Source of the DNA: Variovorax paradoxus_P
GTDB lineage: Bacteria > Pseudomonadota > Gammaproteobacteria > Burkholderiales > Burkholderiaceae_C
Assembly: GCF_050627025.1 (NCBI RefSeq)
Contig: NZ_CP192472.1
Strand: one strand, 5' to 3'
DNA: 64,000 nucleotides
Below are positions 8,367 through 16,303 of this stretch, one piece after another (the first letter of the stretch is position 1; each line of letters opens with the position of its first letter). A program made the position numbers and the translations under genes. The notes under the pieces were generated by a model. It searched no databases. It was given only the letters and a program-made list of their open reading frames with translations, and was not told where the DNA came from.

Positions 8367-8924
8367 TCAGTGGCCCAGCCAATCCTTGAGTTCGTCCGCA
8401 TGCTCTTCCTCGTCGGAAAGAATGTCTTCGAGCATGCGCCGGGTGGTCGGGTCCTTGTCGCCGATCAGCGTGATCATTTGCCGGTACGTCTCGACTGCGA
8501 TGCGCTCGGCAACGAGGTTGGCGCGCACCATGGCTTGCAGGTCGGTCGATTCGTCGTAGCCGGCGTGGCTGCGTTCGAGCAGGTGCGTCGGGGCAAAGTC
8601 GGGCTCGCCGCCCAGTTGCACGATGCGTTCGGCAATGCGGTCGGCGTGGGCCGACTCTTCATTGGCGTGCACCAGGAATTCTTCTGCAATTGCGGGCGAC
8701 GACACGCCGCTCGCGGTGAAGTAATGGCGCTTGTAGCGCAGCACGCACACCAGTTCGGTGGCCAGTGCATCGTTCAACAGCTTCACGACATCGTCGCGCC
8801 AGGGGCCGTAGCTCGGAGTGACCGCACCTTCGTCGAGGCTGTTGGCTGCGGCTTCGATGGCCTTTTCGTCGAGCACCAGGTGCTCGTGCCTTGCCGGGTT
8901 GGTGCCCGGGGAATTCGCATTCAT
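8367..8924 (-). CDS. Ferritin-like domain protein (bacterioferritin type)
   Basis: A 185-residue four-helix protein of the ferritin-like superfamily. Diiron ligands appear as E in 'ATELVCVLRYKRHYF', the ExxH in 'EESAHADR', E in 'VAERIAVETY' and the ExxH in 'DEEEHADEL'. It therefore probably binds or oxidises iron, protecting against oxidative damage, although no haem-binding methionine of true bacterioferritin was identified. A 45-residue N-terminal extension precedes the bundle. The start overlaps the stop of the upstream unknown gene as ATGA, so the two are translationally coupled. Confidence 0.85.
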   Translation of the reverse strand: MNANSPGTNPARHEHLVLDEKAIEAAANSLDEGAVTPSYGPWRDDVVKLLNDALATELVCVLRYKRHYFTASGVSSPAIAEEFLVHANEESAHADRIAERIVQLGGEPDFAPTHLLERSHAGYDESTDLQAMVRANLVAERIAVETYRQMITLIGDKDPTTRRMLEDILSDEEEHADELKDWLGH

Positions 8925-9415
8925 GGAGTGTCCTTTCGTGGGGTGCTATTTTTCTGCTGCATCAACGTGTTGACGACGTCTGCTACGTCGGAGGTCTTGA
9001 GCACCGCCGCAAGCACCGCAGTGAACGAGAGCAGGCGCCATGGCTTGATCAGCACAACGGCCGCGCCCGTGGCGGCGGCAATGGCCATGAGCTTGGCCGG
9101 TTCCCTGCGCGCATAGTGCTCGAGCAAAGGGCGTGCAAGCTGGCCCATTGCATGGGCGGGATGCCGGCGCCACCAGCGCTCGGTCATGCTGCGCGCCATA
9201 GACATCCACCGGTGGCTGCTGCCGCGCGGCGATGCCTCTTGATACGCGTCGTCTGTGCCGTACAGGCCGGGGTGATCTTCTTGCGCCGCGTAGTGCCTGC
9301 TGCGGCTGCTGCCGCGCGGCTCGTCGTCTTCGCCATTCAAGTGCCGCACGAGTGCGCGGCGCGAAAGCGCAAGGCGCTCCTGCGGCGTGAGCGAGCTGCG
9401 GTCAGTGACGTTCAT
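8921..9415 (-). CDS. Unknown small membrane-associated protein
   Basis: A 164-residue protein I do not recognise. The first half (residues 1-100) is polar with many Arg, Ser and His ('RLALSRRALVRHLNGE'). A hydrophobic stretch near residues 108-145 ('LMAIAAATGAAVVLI', 'LLSFTAVLAAVL') could make one or two membrane helices, and the tail is short and charged. The arrangement suggests a basic cytoplasmic head on a membrane anchor. It overlaps the ferritin-like gene by four bases downstream and the holin-like gene by 14 bases upstream, so it belongs to that operon; no function is proposed. Confidence 0.7.
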   Translation of the reverse strand: MNVTDRSSLTPQERLALSRRALVRHLNGEDDEPRGSSRSRHYAAQEDHPGLYGTDDAYQEASPRGSSHRWMSMARSMTERWWRRHPAHAMGQLARPLLEHYARREPAKLMAIAAATGAAVVLIKPWRLLSFTAVLAAVLKTSDVADVVNTLMQQKNSTPRKDTP

Positions 9416-9785
9416 GGCGGGCTCCTGCTTCGTGCAACGCCTGCAGGTCTGCATCAACCTGGGCGCGAAGATCGTCGAACGCGTAACCGGGGAAGGGGCG
9501 GCTCGCGACCCAGGCGCAAATGCCGGCTATGACCAGCGCAACGCCCGGCACCGCCACCAGCACCCAATGGAAGCTGCCATGCAGCACACCCAGCAACACC
9601 GCAACCCCGATGAGCCCGAGCGCGAGCATCGCGCTCGCCGCCGCGACCACCCCCGCGACGATGCGGGCAACGAGCCCGCGTCCCGCCTCGGAGGCTTCCT
9701 GCCGCACGAGGGCGGCGTAGTTCGCTGCGTGTTCGGCGATGAGTTCCGGGTGCCCGAGCACCGTGGAAAAAATCGGATGAAGCAT
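9402..9785 (-). CDS. Phage-holin-like (superfamily III) membrane protein
   Basis: A 127-residue protein with two adjacent membrane helices (about residues 41-66 and 73-95) flanked by polar termini, matching the family annotated as phage holin superfamily III or YqjE-like. In proteobacteria YqjE genes sit next to DUF883/YqjD genes, as here, and are not phage lysis genes. The role is unknown, but membrane association with YqjD-type stress proteins is likely. It lies 35 bases downstream of the DUF883 gene. Confidence 0.78.
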   Translation of the reverse strand: MLHPIFSTVLGHPELIAEHAANYAALVRQEASEAGRGLVARIVAGVVAAASAMLALGLIGVAVLLGVLHGSFHWVLVAVPGVALVIAGICAWVASRPFPGYAFDDLRAQVDADLQALHEAGARHERH

Positions 9786-9820
9786 GGTGCGCGGAATCGG
9801 TGGAACGGGGCGTCAGCGGA

Positions 9821-10195
9821 TCAGTATTCGTCCCGGCGGCTGCGGCTGGCCAGCACGATGAGTGCGGTAATGGCCGCACCGGCTGCGGCGGCAATCAGCA
9901 CCGAGCGAACGGGCTGGTCGGAGATATAGCGGCCGGTCACGTCGGCAGCCTGCTCCAGGCGGCGCTGTGCGCGTGCGCTGGTGGTCGAAGCCGCATCGAG
10001 GCCGCGCTGCACGGCCTGCTGCACGCGCGCTGCCAGTTGTTCGACTGCCGGCTCGGCGTCGCGGCGCAGTTCACGGACCTTCTCGCCGGCCGCATTCACC
10101 GCGTTCTGTGCGTAGGCGCGGGTGGATTCGACAGCTTCGTTGGCGGTCTGGCGGGCGTCGTCGGCGAGTTGCGAGGGAGTTTTGGTCGTGTTCAT
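9821..10195 (-). CDS. DUF883 (ElaB/YqjD-like) protein
   Basis: A 124-residue protein: a long amphipathic, Ala/Glu/Arg-rich helical region (residues 1-92) followed by one C-terminal membrane helix ('RSVLIAAAAGAAITALIVLA') and a basic tail. This is the ElaB/YqjD/DUF883 plan. In E. coli YqjD is an inner-membrane protein that binds ribosomes in stationary phase; that role is inferred here only from family. An AAGGAAA ribosome site lies just before the ATG at 10195. The neighbouring YqjE-like gene supports the assignment. Confidence 0.85.
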   Translation of the reverse strand: MNTTKTPSQLADDARQTANEAVESTRAYAQNAVNAAGEKVRELRRDAEPAVEQLAARVQQAVQRGLDAASTTSARAQRRLEQAADVTGRYISDQPVRSVLIAAAAGAAITALIVLASRSRRDEY

Positions 10196-10251
10196 GAAAA
10201 TTTCCTTTCCGGGGAGATGGATTGCGAGAGAGCCTGTTGATCGTAACTACG

Positions 10252-10416
10252 CTACTTGCGTCGTAGCAAGCCGGCCAGGAAACTGGCGATGGCAAGTACG
10301 GCGAAGATCACGAAAAGGATCTTGGCGATTCCTACCGCGCTGGCGGCGATTCCGCCGAAGCCGAACACAGCGGCAATCAGCGCAATGACCAGAAACACCA
10401 CCGTGTAGTGCAACAT
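10252..10416 (-). CDS. DUF1328 small membrane protein
   Basis: A 54-residue protein made of two hydrophobic helices joined by a short Gly-rich turn ('VFGFGGIAASAVGIAK') and ending 'LLRRK'. This matches the YtjA/DUF1328 family of tiny inner-membrane proteins often found near stress genes. The start at 10416 is preceded by GAAGGAG. It is probably the first gene of the minus-strand block that ends at 8367. Function unknown. Confidence 0.85.
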   Translation of the reverse strand: MLHYTVVFLVIALIAAVFGFGGIAASAVGIAKILFVIFAVLAIASFLAGLLRRK

Positions 10417-10613
10417 GTGGACTCCTTCGAGGCTTCGCTCGTTGTTTTGGAACTGCGCGTTCAAAGAGGGAATGAACGGCACAGGAGCAACCTTAAGTGG
10501 CGCCCCTGCGAGGCCCTGTCAGCGACTGGGCGCGGGGGACGTAGGAGACGACCGAGTTCCCCGCGAGCCGCCGTGCATGAGGGCCGCGCGCCGGCAATGA
10601 AGCCGGCGTGGCT

Positions 10614-11957
10614 TCAGAGCGGCTTGACCACGGGCAGCATTGCACTCAGGCGAGTGCCGCGCCCCGGCGTCGACGAGATCGTGAGCTTGCCGCGCGCGGC
10701 CTCCACCCTGTGCCGCATGCCCGCAAGGCCGTGCGTGGAAGGATGGACGCGCTGGGGGTCGAAACCCTTGCCGTTGTCGGCAACCTCCACGATCACGTGG
10801 TTCTCGTAGTTCTTCAGCACGATCGTCGCCTCGCTGGCTTCCGCGTACTTGCCTATGTTGGTCAGGCTCTCCTGCACCATGCGGTAGATGGTGAGCTGGC
10901 GCGACTCGTCCATGATCACCGGCTCGAGCGCCATCTGCACCTGGATGCCTGAGCGCTCCGCGAATTCACGACCCAGGATTTCGAGCGAAGCCACCAGCCC
11001 GAGGTTCGACAGCGACGACGGCCGGAGGTCCTCGATGATCCGGCGCTTGAGCGCAATGCCGCTGTTGAGCAGTTCGGTCAGGTGCTGCAGCCGCTGGGTG
11101 GCGTCCGGCGCTTCCAGCAACCTCGACTTGAGGCGGGCTACATCGAGCTTGGCCGCCGTGAGCAGCGAGCCGAGCTCGTCGTGCAGTTCGCGTGCGAGAT
11201 AGCCGCGCTCGGTTTCGCGCACGTCCTGCAGGTGGGTCGCCAGTTCGGCCAGCGAGGCGGTGCGTTCGCGCACCTCGTCTTCAAGGGCGTTGCGCTCGCG
11301 CTGCAGGGTTTCCTGCTGGCGCTCGCCGATGGAGCGCAACGCATGGGTCTGCCGCAGGTACAGAAAGAAGGCGATGAGCGCGGCCAGGGCCACGATGGCG
11401 GTGCCGATGCGCGCGAGCTGCAGCGACTTCATCACCTGCAACTGGCTTTCCTGCAGGGTCTTGTTGCTGATCGCCACAAGGTCGTGGGCGCTCTTGCGGA
11501 TGGCTTCCATCTCTTCCCGCCCCACGTCGGTAGTGATGACAAACTTCCAGGCATCCTCCTTGCCGTCCTGGCGCAAGCGCACGCTCATGTCCATTTCGGC
11601 TATCTTGCGCAGCACGTGCTTGGAGAGCTCCGCCAATTGGGTACGCTCGGCCGGCCGATCGGCGTAAAGTTGGCGCAATGTGGCCAGGTACCCGTCAACC
11701 TGCTTCACCGCCGTGTCGTATGGTTGGCGGTAGCTGGCCTCGCCGGTAAGGAGGTAGCCTCGCTGTCCGGTTTCGGCATCGAGCATGCTCTGCAAAATCA
11801 GGTTGAGCGCGGCGCGCACTTTTTGCGCCTCGTCGATGTTGGCCAGGGCCTGGGTCGATTGGCGGTAGCCGGCCTCGTTGATACCGACGAGGGCCAGCGC
11901 AGCCAGTGCCGCAAGCAGTAGGCTCACGGCCATTTTTGGAGGAGCTAGCCAGTGCAT
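10614..11957 (-). CDS. CHASE3-domain sensor histidine kinase (NarX-like)
   Basis: A 447-residue membrane histidine kinase. Order: helix about residues 9-28; a periplasmic CHASE3 domain (about 35-185) with 'ETGQRGYLLTGE'; a second helix ('TAIVALAALIAFFLYL'); a coiled coil; a HisKA_3 dimerisation box with the phosphorylated His in 'ARELHDELGS'; and a HATPase domain with 'VQESLTNIGKYA', 'DNGKGF' and 'HGLAGMRHR'. The signal sensed is unknown. It starts 106 bases from a divergent LuxR-type regulator, the likely partner. The ATG at 11957 was chosen because it directly precedes the first helix; its ribosome site is weak. Confidence 0.9.
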   Translation of the reverse strand: MHWLAPPKMAVSLLLAALAALALVGINEAGYRQSTQALANIDEAQKVRAALNLILQSMLDAETGQRGYLLTGEASYRQPYDTAVKQVDGYLATLRQLYADRPAERTQLAELSKHVLRKIAEMDMSVRLRQDGKEDAWKFVITTDVGREEMEAIRKSAHDLVAISNKTLQESQLQVMKSLQLARIGTAIVALAALIAFFLYLRQTHALRSIGERQQETLQRERNALEDEVRERTASLAELATHLQDVRETERGYLARELHDELGSLLTAAKLDVARLKSRLLEAPDATQRLQHLTELLNSGIALKRRIIEDLRPSSLSNLGLVASLEILGREFAERSGIQVQMALEPVIMDESRQLTIYRMVQESLTNIGKYAEASEATIVLKNYENHVIVEVADNGKGFDPQRVHPSTHGLAGMRHRVEAARGKLTISSTPGRGTRLSAMLPVVKPL

Positions 11958-12063
11958 GAAACTTTCAGAGGTGCTTTCAGCACAAGTTCGTGAATAATTG
12001 ATAACAACCGGGGATCGGCATGTTGCGGCTTCCTCGGCCGCAACACAACGAAGAAAGTAACAG

Positions 12064-12696
12064 ATGATCAAAATTGGAATTGTGGACGACCACGCTATCG
12101 TGCGTTCGGGCCTGCGGCAGTTCTTCTCCGAGCACGTCGACTTGCGCGTGGCCGGCGAGGCCGCCAGCGGGCGCGAAGCGATCGAGCTGGTGCGCACCAC
12201 CGAACTCGACGTGCTGGTGATGGACCTTTCCATGCCGGGGCAAAGCGGCATCGATGCGCTTGCCATGATCCGCGCCAAGGCGCCGGACGTGGGCATTCTC
12301 ATTCTCAGCGGCTACCCCGAAGAGCACTACGCGATGAACCTCATTCGCCAGGGTGCGAGCGGGTACCTCAACAAGGAGTGCGACCCGATGGAAATCGTCA
12401 ACGCAATCCGCACCATTTCGCTGGGCCGCCGCTACATCACGCCGGCCGTGGCAGAACTGCTTGCCCGCCAGCTCGACCGCAAGGACGACGCCGCACCGCA
12501 CGAGCAGCTGTCGGAGCGGGAGTTCCAGGTGTTCCTGAAGCTTGCCAAGGGCGAAACCGCCGGAGACATCGCCAAGACGTTGTCGCTGTCGGTCAAGACC
12601 GTCAGCACCTACCGCACGCGCCTCATGGAAAAGATGAACCTCTCTTCCAACAGCGACCTCACGTACTACGCGCTGAAGAACAAGCTGATCGATTGA
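12064..12696 (+). CDS. LuxR/NarL-type response regulator
   Basis: A 210-residue regulator with an N-terminal receiver (acidic pocket D8-D9, phosphorylated D54 in 'LVMDLSMPG', conserved Lys in 'YLNKE') and a C-terminal LuxR helix-turn-helix from about residue 145 ('LSEREFQVFLKLAKGET' and 'SVKTVSTYRTRLMEK'). HisKA_3 kinases normally pair with this regulator type, so the divergent CHASE3 kinase is its probable activator. The intergenic region 11958-12063 would carry both promoters. A bidirectional terminator follows. Confidence 0.93.
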   Translation: MIKIGIVDDHAIVRSGLRQFFSEHVDLRVAGEAASGREAIELVRTTELDVLVMDLSMPGQSGIDALAMIRAKAPDVGILILSGYPEEHYAMNLIRQGASGYLNKECDPMEIVNAIRTISLGRRYITPAVAELLARQLDRKDDAAPHEQLSEREFQVFLKLAKGETAGDIAKTLSLSVKTVSTYRTRLMEKMNLSSNSDLTYYALKNKLID

Positions 12697-12721
12697 GAAG
12701 AGAAACAGCCGCCGGCTGAAG

Positions 12722-12762
12722 AAAGAGGCAAGGAAGTCCGGCGCGGCTTCTTCTGCCTCTTT
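12722..12762. terminator. Bidirectional intrinsic terminator
   Basis: Arms AAAGAGGCA (12722-12730) and TGCCTCTTT (12754-12762) are a perfect nine-base inverted repeat. An inner GAAG/CTTC pairing extends the stem, and a T run follows on the plus strand with an A run on the other side. It lies between the converging LuxR-type regulator and the receiver-only gene and can serve both. Confidence 0.85.
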
Positions 12763-12763
12763 T

Positions 12764-13168
12764 TCATTCCGTGCCGGTAGCGGGGCGATGGGCCACCGCC
12801 TCCAGGATGCAGAAATCGACCAGCGCGTCGATCTCGTTCGATTTGTCGAACACCGCATCCACACCGAATTCGGCGCAGCGCCGCCGGATGTCGGGCGTTG
12901 CGTAGTTGCTGAGCACCACCACCTTCTGGTTCGGCCGGCGCGACGTGCAGGCCTGGAGCACGCCCAGGCCGCTTCCCTGCTTGAGAAAAAGATCGACAAC
13001 CGCAAGGTCCCACTCTTCGCTATGGTCCTGCAGCCATTGGCGCGCGTGCGCCTCGGTCTCGGCAAAGCCGACAACCGTCGTGCAGGTGAGTTCTTCCAAG
13101 GTACCGATGAGGTTTTCACGGATCGTGAGGTTGTCTTCGACGATGTATGTCTGCAATCTGGTATCCAT
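12764..13168 (-). CDS. Single-domain response regulator (receiver only)
   Basis: A 134-residue protein consisting of one CheY-like receiver: acidic pair E11-D12 ('YIVEDN'), phosphorylated D59 in 'LAVVDLFLKQGS', and the Lys of 'FDKSNE'. No output domain follows. It could pass phosphate to another protein or act as a sink for the CHASE3 kinase, since it lies beside that system and converges on its LuxR-type regulator. The ATG at 13168 gives 'MDTRLQTYIVEDN', a normal receiver start. Confidence 0.88.
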   Translation of the reverse strand: MDTRLQTYIVEDNLTIRENLIGTLEELTCTTVVGFAETEAHARQWLQDHSEEWDLAVVDLFLKQGSGLGVLQACTSRRPNQKVVVLSNYATPDIRRRCAEFGVDAVFDKSNEIDALVDFCILEAVAHRPATGTE

Positions 13169-13331
13169 GCCGAACCGCGCTTCCTCTGTGTGCAGGTGTC
13201 TCGCGAACGCCCCTGCTGGCGATTGCCTGCGCATCGAAGATTGAGGCGTCGCCGACACGCATCATGCAGGGTTCGGAGGATGGGTGTTGTAGGCGTGTTC
13301 TGACGAGCCGGCCGCATGGCCGCCTTCCGTA

Positions 13332-13364
13332 GGCAATGCCGCACGGTTTTTGCGGTTCATTGCC
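13332..13364. other. Hairpin upstream of the AsmA gene
   Basis: GGCAATG (13332-13338) and CATTGCC (13358-13364) form a perfect seven-base stem with an inner CCGCA/TGCGG pairing and a T-rich loop. It lies 38 bases before the AsmA start, in the divergent gap after the receiver gene. It could be a leader hairpin or an operator; no T run follows it, so it is not a convincing terminator. Confidence 0.4.
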
Positions 13365-13401
13365 GACCCGGGGAAACCGGCCGCAGGTATATCCAGACTC
13401 C

Positions 13402-15414
13402 ATGGCAACCAACGTTCTTCGCGACCGGCCGCTTTGGCTGAAGCTGCTGGCGGCCCTCGTGCTGCTTTTCGCCGTGCTCGCGGTGGTGGTCGCATTCTTT
13501 CCGTGGGACACGTTGCGTGGTCCCATCAACCGCTATGTCAGCGACAAGACAGGGCGCAAGTTCGAGATCACACGCCGGCTCGACGTGGGTGTGGGGCTGC
13601 GTGGTGCCACCGTGAAGTTCGACGGCATCGAGTTTGCCAATCCCCCGTGGGCCCGCGACCCCTACCTGGTGAAGGCCGAGCGCGCCGAGTTCGATATACG
13701 CCTGTGGCCCTTGCTCACGCAGAAGATCGTCATTCCGCGCCTGGCGCTGTTCTCGCCCACGCTGGGGCTGCAGATGGAGCAGGACGGGCGGCGCACGTGG
13801 GCGCTCGGCAAGGACACATCCGACCCGGGGACCGTACCCGTCATCGGGCTGATGCAGGTCGACAACGGCACGATCGACTTCCTGGCCAAGCACCTGGGCG
13901 TCGATCTGCACGCCGACGTCAGTTACGACACGAGCCGCGGCACCCTGCCGCTCAGCTACCGCATCAAGGGCCGCTACAAGGGCCAGCCGCTCACCGCCGA
14001 AGGCCGCACGGGTAACGTGCTCCAGCTCAAATCGGCCGGCCAGGAGCCGTTTCCGATGGAGATCGATGCGGCCGCTGGCCAGACGCGCTTCAAGGCCCAG
14101 GGCACCGTAACCGACTTTGCCGACCTCGACGGCATCGACGCCAAGTTCGAACTCAAGGGGCAGACGCTTGGCGCCCTGTTTCCGCTGCTTGGCATTGCGT
14201 TGCCCGAGACCTCGCCCTATGCGCTGAGCGGCGACCTTCGCAAGCGCGCCAAGCTGTGGGAAGTTGCAGGGCTCAAAGGCCGGCTCGGTCTTTCGGACAT
14301 TGCCGGTGACATGCGCTTCGACCAGGCCGGCCAACTCCCGCGCCTCGGGGGCGAGTTGCGTTCCCGCCTGATGGACATGGACGACCTGGGCCCGCTTATC
14401 GGCTTGCCGCCCACCGAGCGGTCTGCCAAGGCGGTTGAGGGCGTGGCGCCGCCACCCACCATCAAAGAGGCCAAGCGGGCGAGCGGCGGCAAGGTGCTGC
14501 CCACCGCAACGCTCGACTTCGAACGCTTGCGCGCGATGAACGCCGACGTGAAGTACACGGCCGACCGCATCCGCAACGTGCGCGACGTGCCGCTCGACCG
14601 CGGCAGCGTGCAGGTCAAGCTGACCAATGGCGTGCTTGCCCTCGACCCGCTCGATCTGGGCGTGGGGGGCGGCAAGCTGGCCGGTGCCATCCGCATCGAC
14701 GCGACCCAGAATCCGGCTGATATTCGTGCCTCGCTCGATCTGCGTAACGTGCAGCTCAACCGCTTGGTGCCCAAGATCGAAACCATGCGCAGCAGCTTCA
14801 GCCGTCTCGACGGCCGGCTCAATTTGTCAGGCCGCGGCAATTCGGTGGCCAGCTGGCTTGGCGGCGCTTCAGGCGACGTGGCAGCCCTGACCGGGCGGGG
14901 GCGGTTCAGCAACCTGCTGCTGGAGTTCATGGGGCTGGACGGCGCCGAGATCATCAAGTTTCTGCTGCGCGGGGACCAGAACGTCGAGCTGCGCTGCGCC
15001 GCGATGGCGTTCGACGTTAACAAGGGCGTCATGAGCAGCCGCAGCGTGGTGCTCGACACCGACGACACTGTTTTTTATGCCAGCGGCCAAGCCAACCTGG
15101 CAACCGAGAAGCTTGACTTCGTGGTGCGCCCCGAACCCAAGGACGCCAGCTTCCTGTCGCTGCGCACGCCGCTGGTCATCGGCGGCACCTTCGGTTCGCC
15201 CTCTGGCGGGGTTCAGGTGGTTCCGCTGGCCGAGCGCGGCCTGGCAGCGCTGGTGCTGGGTGCGCTCAACCCGCTGCTGGCGCTGGCCGCGACCATCGAG
15301 ACCGGTCCGGGTGAAGATGCCGACTGCAAGGGCGTCCTGGCGCAAGCCAACAAGCCCGGCACCGGTGCAGCCGCCGCAGGTGCGGCCAAGGCCAAGGGCG
15401 CGAAGCAGCGTTGA
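13402..15414 (+). CDS. AsmA-family protein
   Basis: A 670-residue protein with one N-terminal membrane anchor (about residues 13-35) and a long predominantly beta-strand domain. The N-terminal AsmA region is recognisable ('RKFEITRRLDVGV', 'VKFDGIEFANPPWA'), as is the C-terminal AsmA_2-like part ('LNLSGRGNSVASWLGGASG'). Members belong to the bridge-like lipid-transfer superfamily and are thought to move phospholipid between the inner and outer membranes; that is family knowledge, not visible here. The tail is Ala/Lys-rich. It converges on the MoeB-like gene with 32 bases between stops. Confidence 0.88.
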   Translation: MATNVLRDRPLWLKLLAALVLLFAVLAVVVAFFPWDTLRGPINRYVSDKTGRKFEITRRLDVGVGLRGATVKFDGIEFANPPWARDPYLVKAERAEFDIRLWPLLTQKIVIPRLALFSPTLGLQMEQDGRRTWALGKDTSDPGTVPVIGLMQVDNGTIDFLAKHLGVDLHADVSYDTSRGTLPLSYRIKGRYKGQPLTAEGRTGNVLQLKSAGQEPFPMEIDAAAGQTRFKAQGTVTDFADLDGIDAKFELKGQTLGALFPLLGIALPETSPYALSGDLRKRAKLWEVAGLKGRLGLSDIAGDMRFDQAGQLPRLGGELRSRLMDMDDLGPLIGLPPTERSAKAVEGVAPPPTIKEAKRASGGKVLPTATLDFERLRAMNADVKYTADRIRNVRDVPLDRGSVQVKLTNGVLALDPLDLGVGGGKLAGAIRIDATQNPADIRASLDLRNVQLNRLVPKIETMRSSFSRLDGRLNLSGRGNSVASWLGGASGDVAALTGRGRFSNLLLEFMGLDGAEIIKFLLRGDQNVELRCAAMAFDVNKGVMSSRSVVLDTDDTVFYASGQANLATEKLDFVVRPEPKDASFLSLRTPLVIGGTFGSPSGGVQVVPLAERGLAALVLGALNPLLALAATIETGPGEDADCKGVLAQANKPGTGAAAAGAAKAKGAKQR

Positions 15415-15446
15415 TTCGGGCCGAGGAACGGCGGGAGCGAGTGCCG

Positions 15447-16208
15447 TCAGGCGCCGCCCGGGCGTTGCGCGCACACGCTGCAATGCGGGTCGCGCGCAAT
15501 CTGCAGCGTGTCGAATGCCGTGCGGCGGCCGTCGAACATCAGCAGCTTGCCTGCCAGCGACGGCCCGATGCCCGCAAGCAGCTTCAGGGCCTCGCTTGCC
15601 TGCAGCGTGCCGATGGTTCCGACCACCGGGCCGAACACCCCGAGCACCGCGCAAAGCGTTTCCTCGAAGGTTGCGTCAGGCGGGAAAATACAGGCGTAGC
15701 AAGGCGAGGCTTCATCGCGCGTGTCGTAAACGCTCAACTGGCCATCGAACCGGATGGCGGCCCCTGCCACCAGCGGCTTGCCATGCGCCACGCAGGCCCG
15801 GTTGACTGCCTGCCGCGTCGCAAAGTTGTCGCAGCAGTCGATCACCACATCTGCCGCCGGCACGAGGCGCGACAGCAGCGCCTCGTCGGCGCGCGAGGCG
15901 TGCGTCTCGATGGAAATGCCGGGGTTGATGTCGCGCATGGCGTGTGCGGCCGATTCGACCTTCAGCGTGCCCACCCGCGCCTGGGTGTGGGCGACCTGGC
16001 GCTGGAGATTGGTCAGGTCGACCTCGTCGTCGTCCACCAGGGTGACATGCCCGACGCCCGCCGCGGCAAGGTACAGCGCCACCGGCGAGCCCAGGCCGCC
16101 CGCACCAATCACCAGCGCCCGACCGGCGCTGACGCGCGCCTGTCCGTCTATGCCGAACTCTTCGAGCAGGATATGGCGCGAATAGCGCAACAGGTCGTCG
16201 TCATTCAT
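15447..16208 (-). CDS. moeB: ThiF/MoeB-family adenylyltransferase
   Basis: A 253-residue E1-like enzyme that adenylates the C-terminal glycine of a ubiquitin-like sulfur carrier such as MoaD or ThiS. The nucleotide-binding 'GAGGLGSPVALYLAAAG', the catalytic Asp in 'VDDDEVDLTNLQRQ', 'DCCDNFATR', and two CxxC zinc pairs ('CYAC' and 'CSVC') are all present. A free cysteine lies in 'ETLCAVLGVFGPV'. Length fits MoeB without a rhodanese extension. MoeB would supply molybdopterin to the formate dehydrogenases further along, though a thiamine role cannot be excluded. ctpA lies upstream, separated by a strong hairpin. Confidence 0.88.
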   Translation of the reverse strand: MNDDDLLRYSRHILLEEFGIDGQARVSAGRALVIGAGGLGSPVALYLAAAGVGHVTLVDDDEVDLTNLQRQVAHTQARVGTLKVESAAHAMRDINPGISIETHASRADEALLSRLVPAADVVIDCCDNFATRQAVNRACVAHGKPLVAGAAIRFDGQLSVYDTRDEASPCYACIFPPDATFEETLCAVLGVFGPVVGTIGTLQASEALKLLAGIGPSLAGKLLMFDGRRTAFDTLQIARDPHCSVCAQRPGGA

Positions 16209-16239
16209 GGTGGCTCATCCCGGGTGCCGCCAAACGCAA

Positions 16240-16275
16240 AATACCGCGGCCCGGCAGTGCCGGTTCCGCGGTATT
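16240..16275 (-). terminator. Terminator-like hairpin after ctpA
   Basis: Ten-base perfect arms AATACCGCGG (16240-16249) and CCGCGGTATT (16266-16275) enclose a second GC-rich hairpin. Read on the minus strand the stem is followed by TTTTGCGTTT, as for an intrinsic terminator. It lies between the ctpA stop and the moeB start, so moeB may need its own promoter or read-through. Confidence 0.72.
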
Positions 16276-16303
16276 CCGGATCTGAAAAGCGTCTGGCTGC
16301 AGA

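Noticed and set aside
9402..9785. Holin-like gene as evidence for a prophage
   Set aside because: The neighbours are host stress genes (DUF883, ferritin-like) and no phage structural, integrase or lysis genes are near; the YqjE-like reading fits better.
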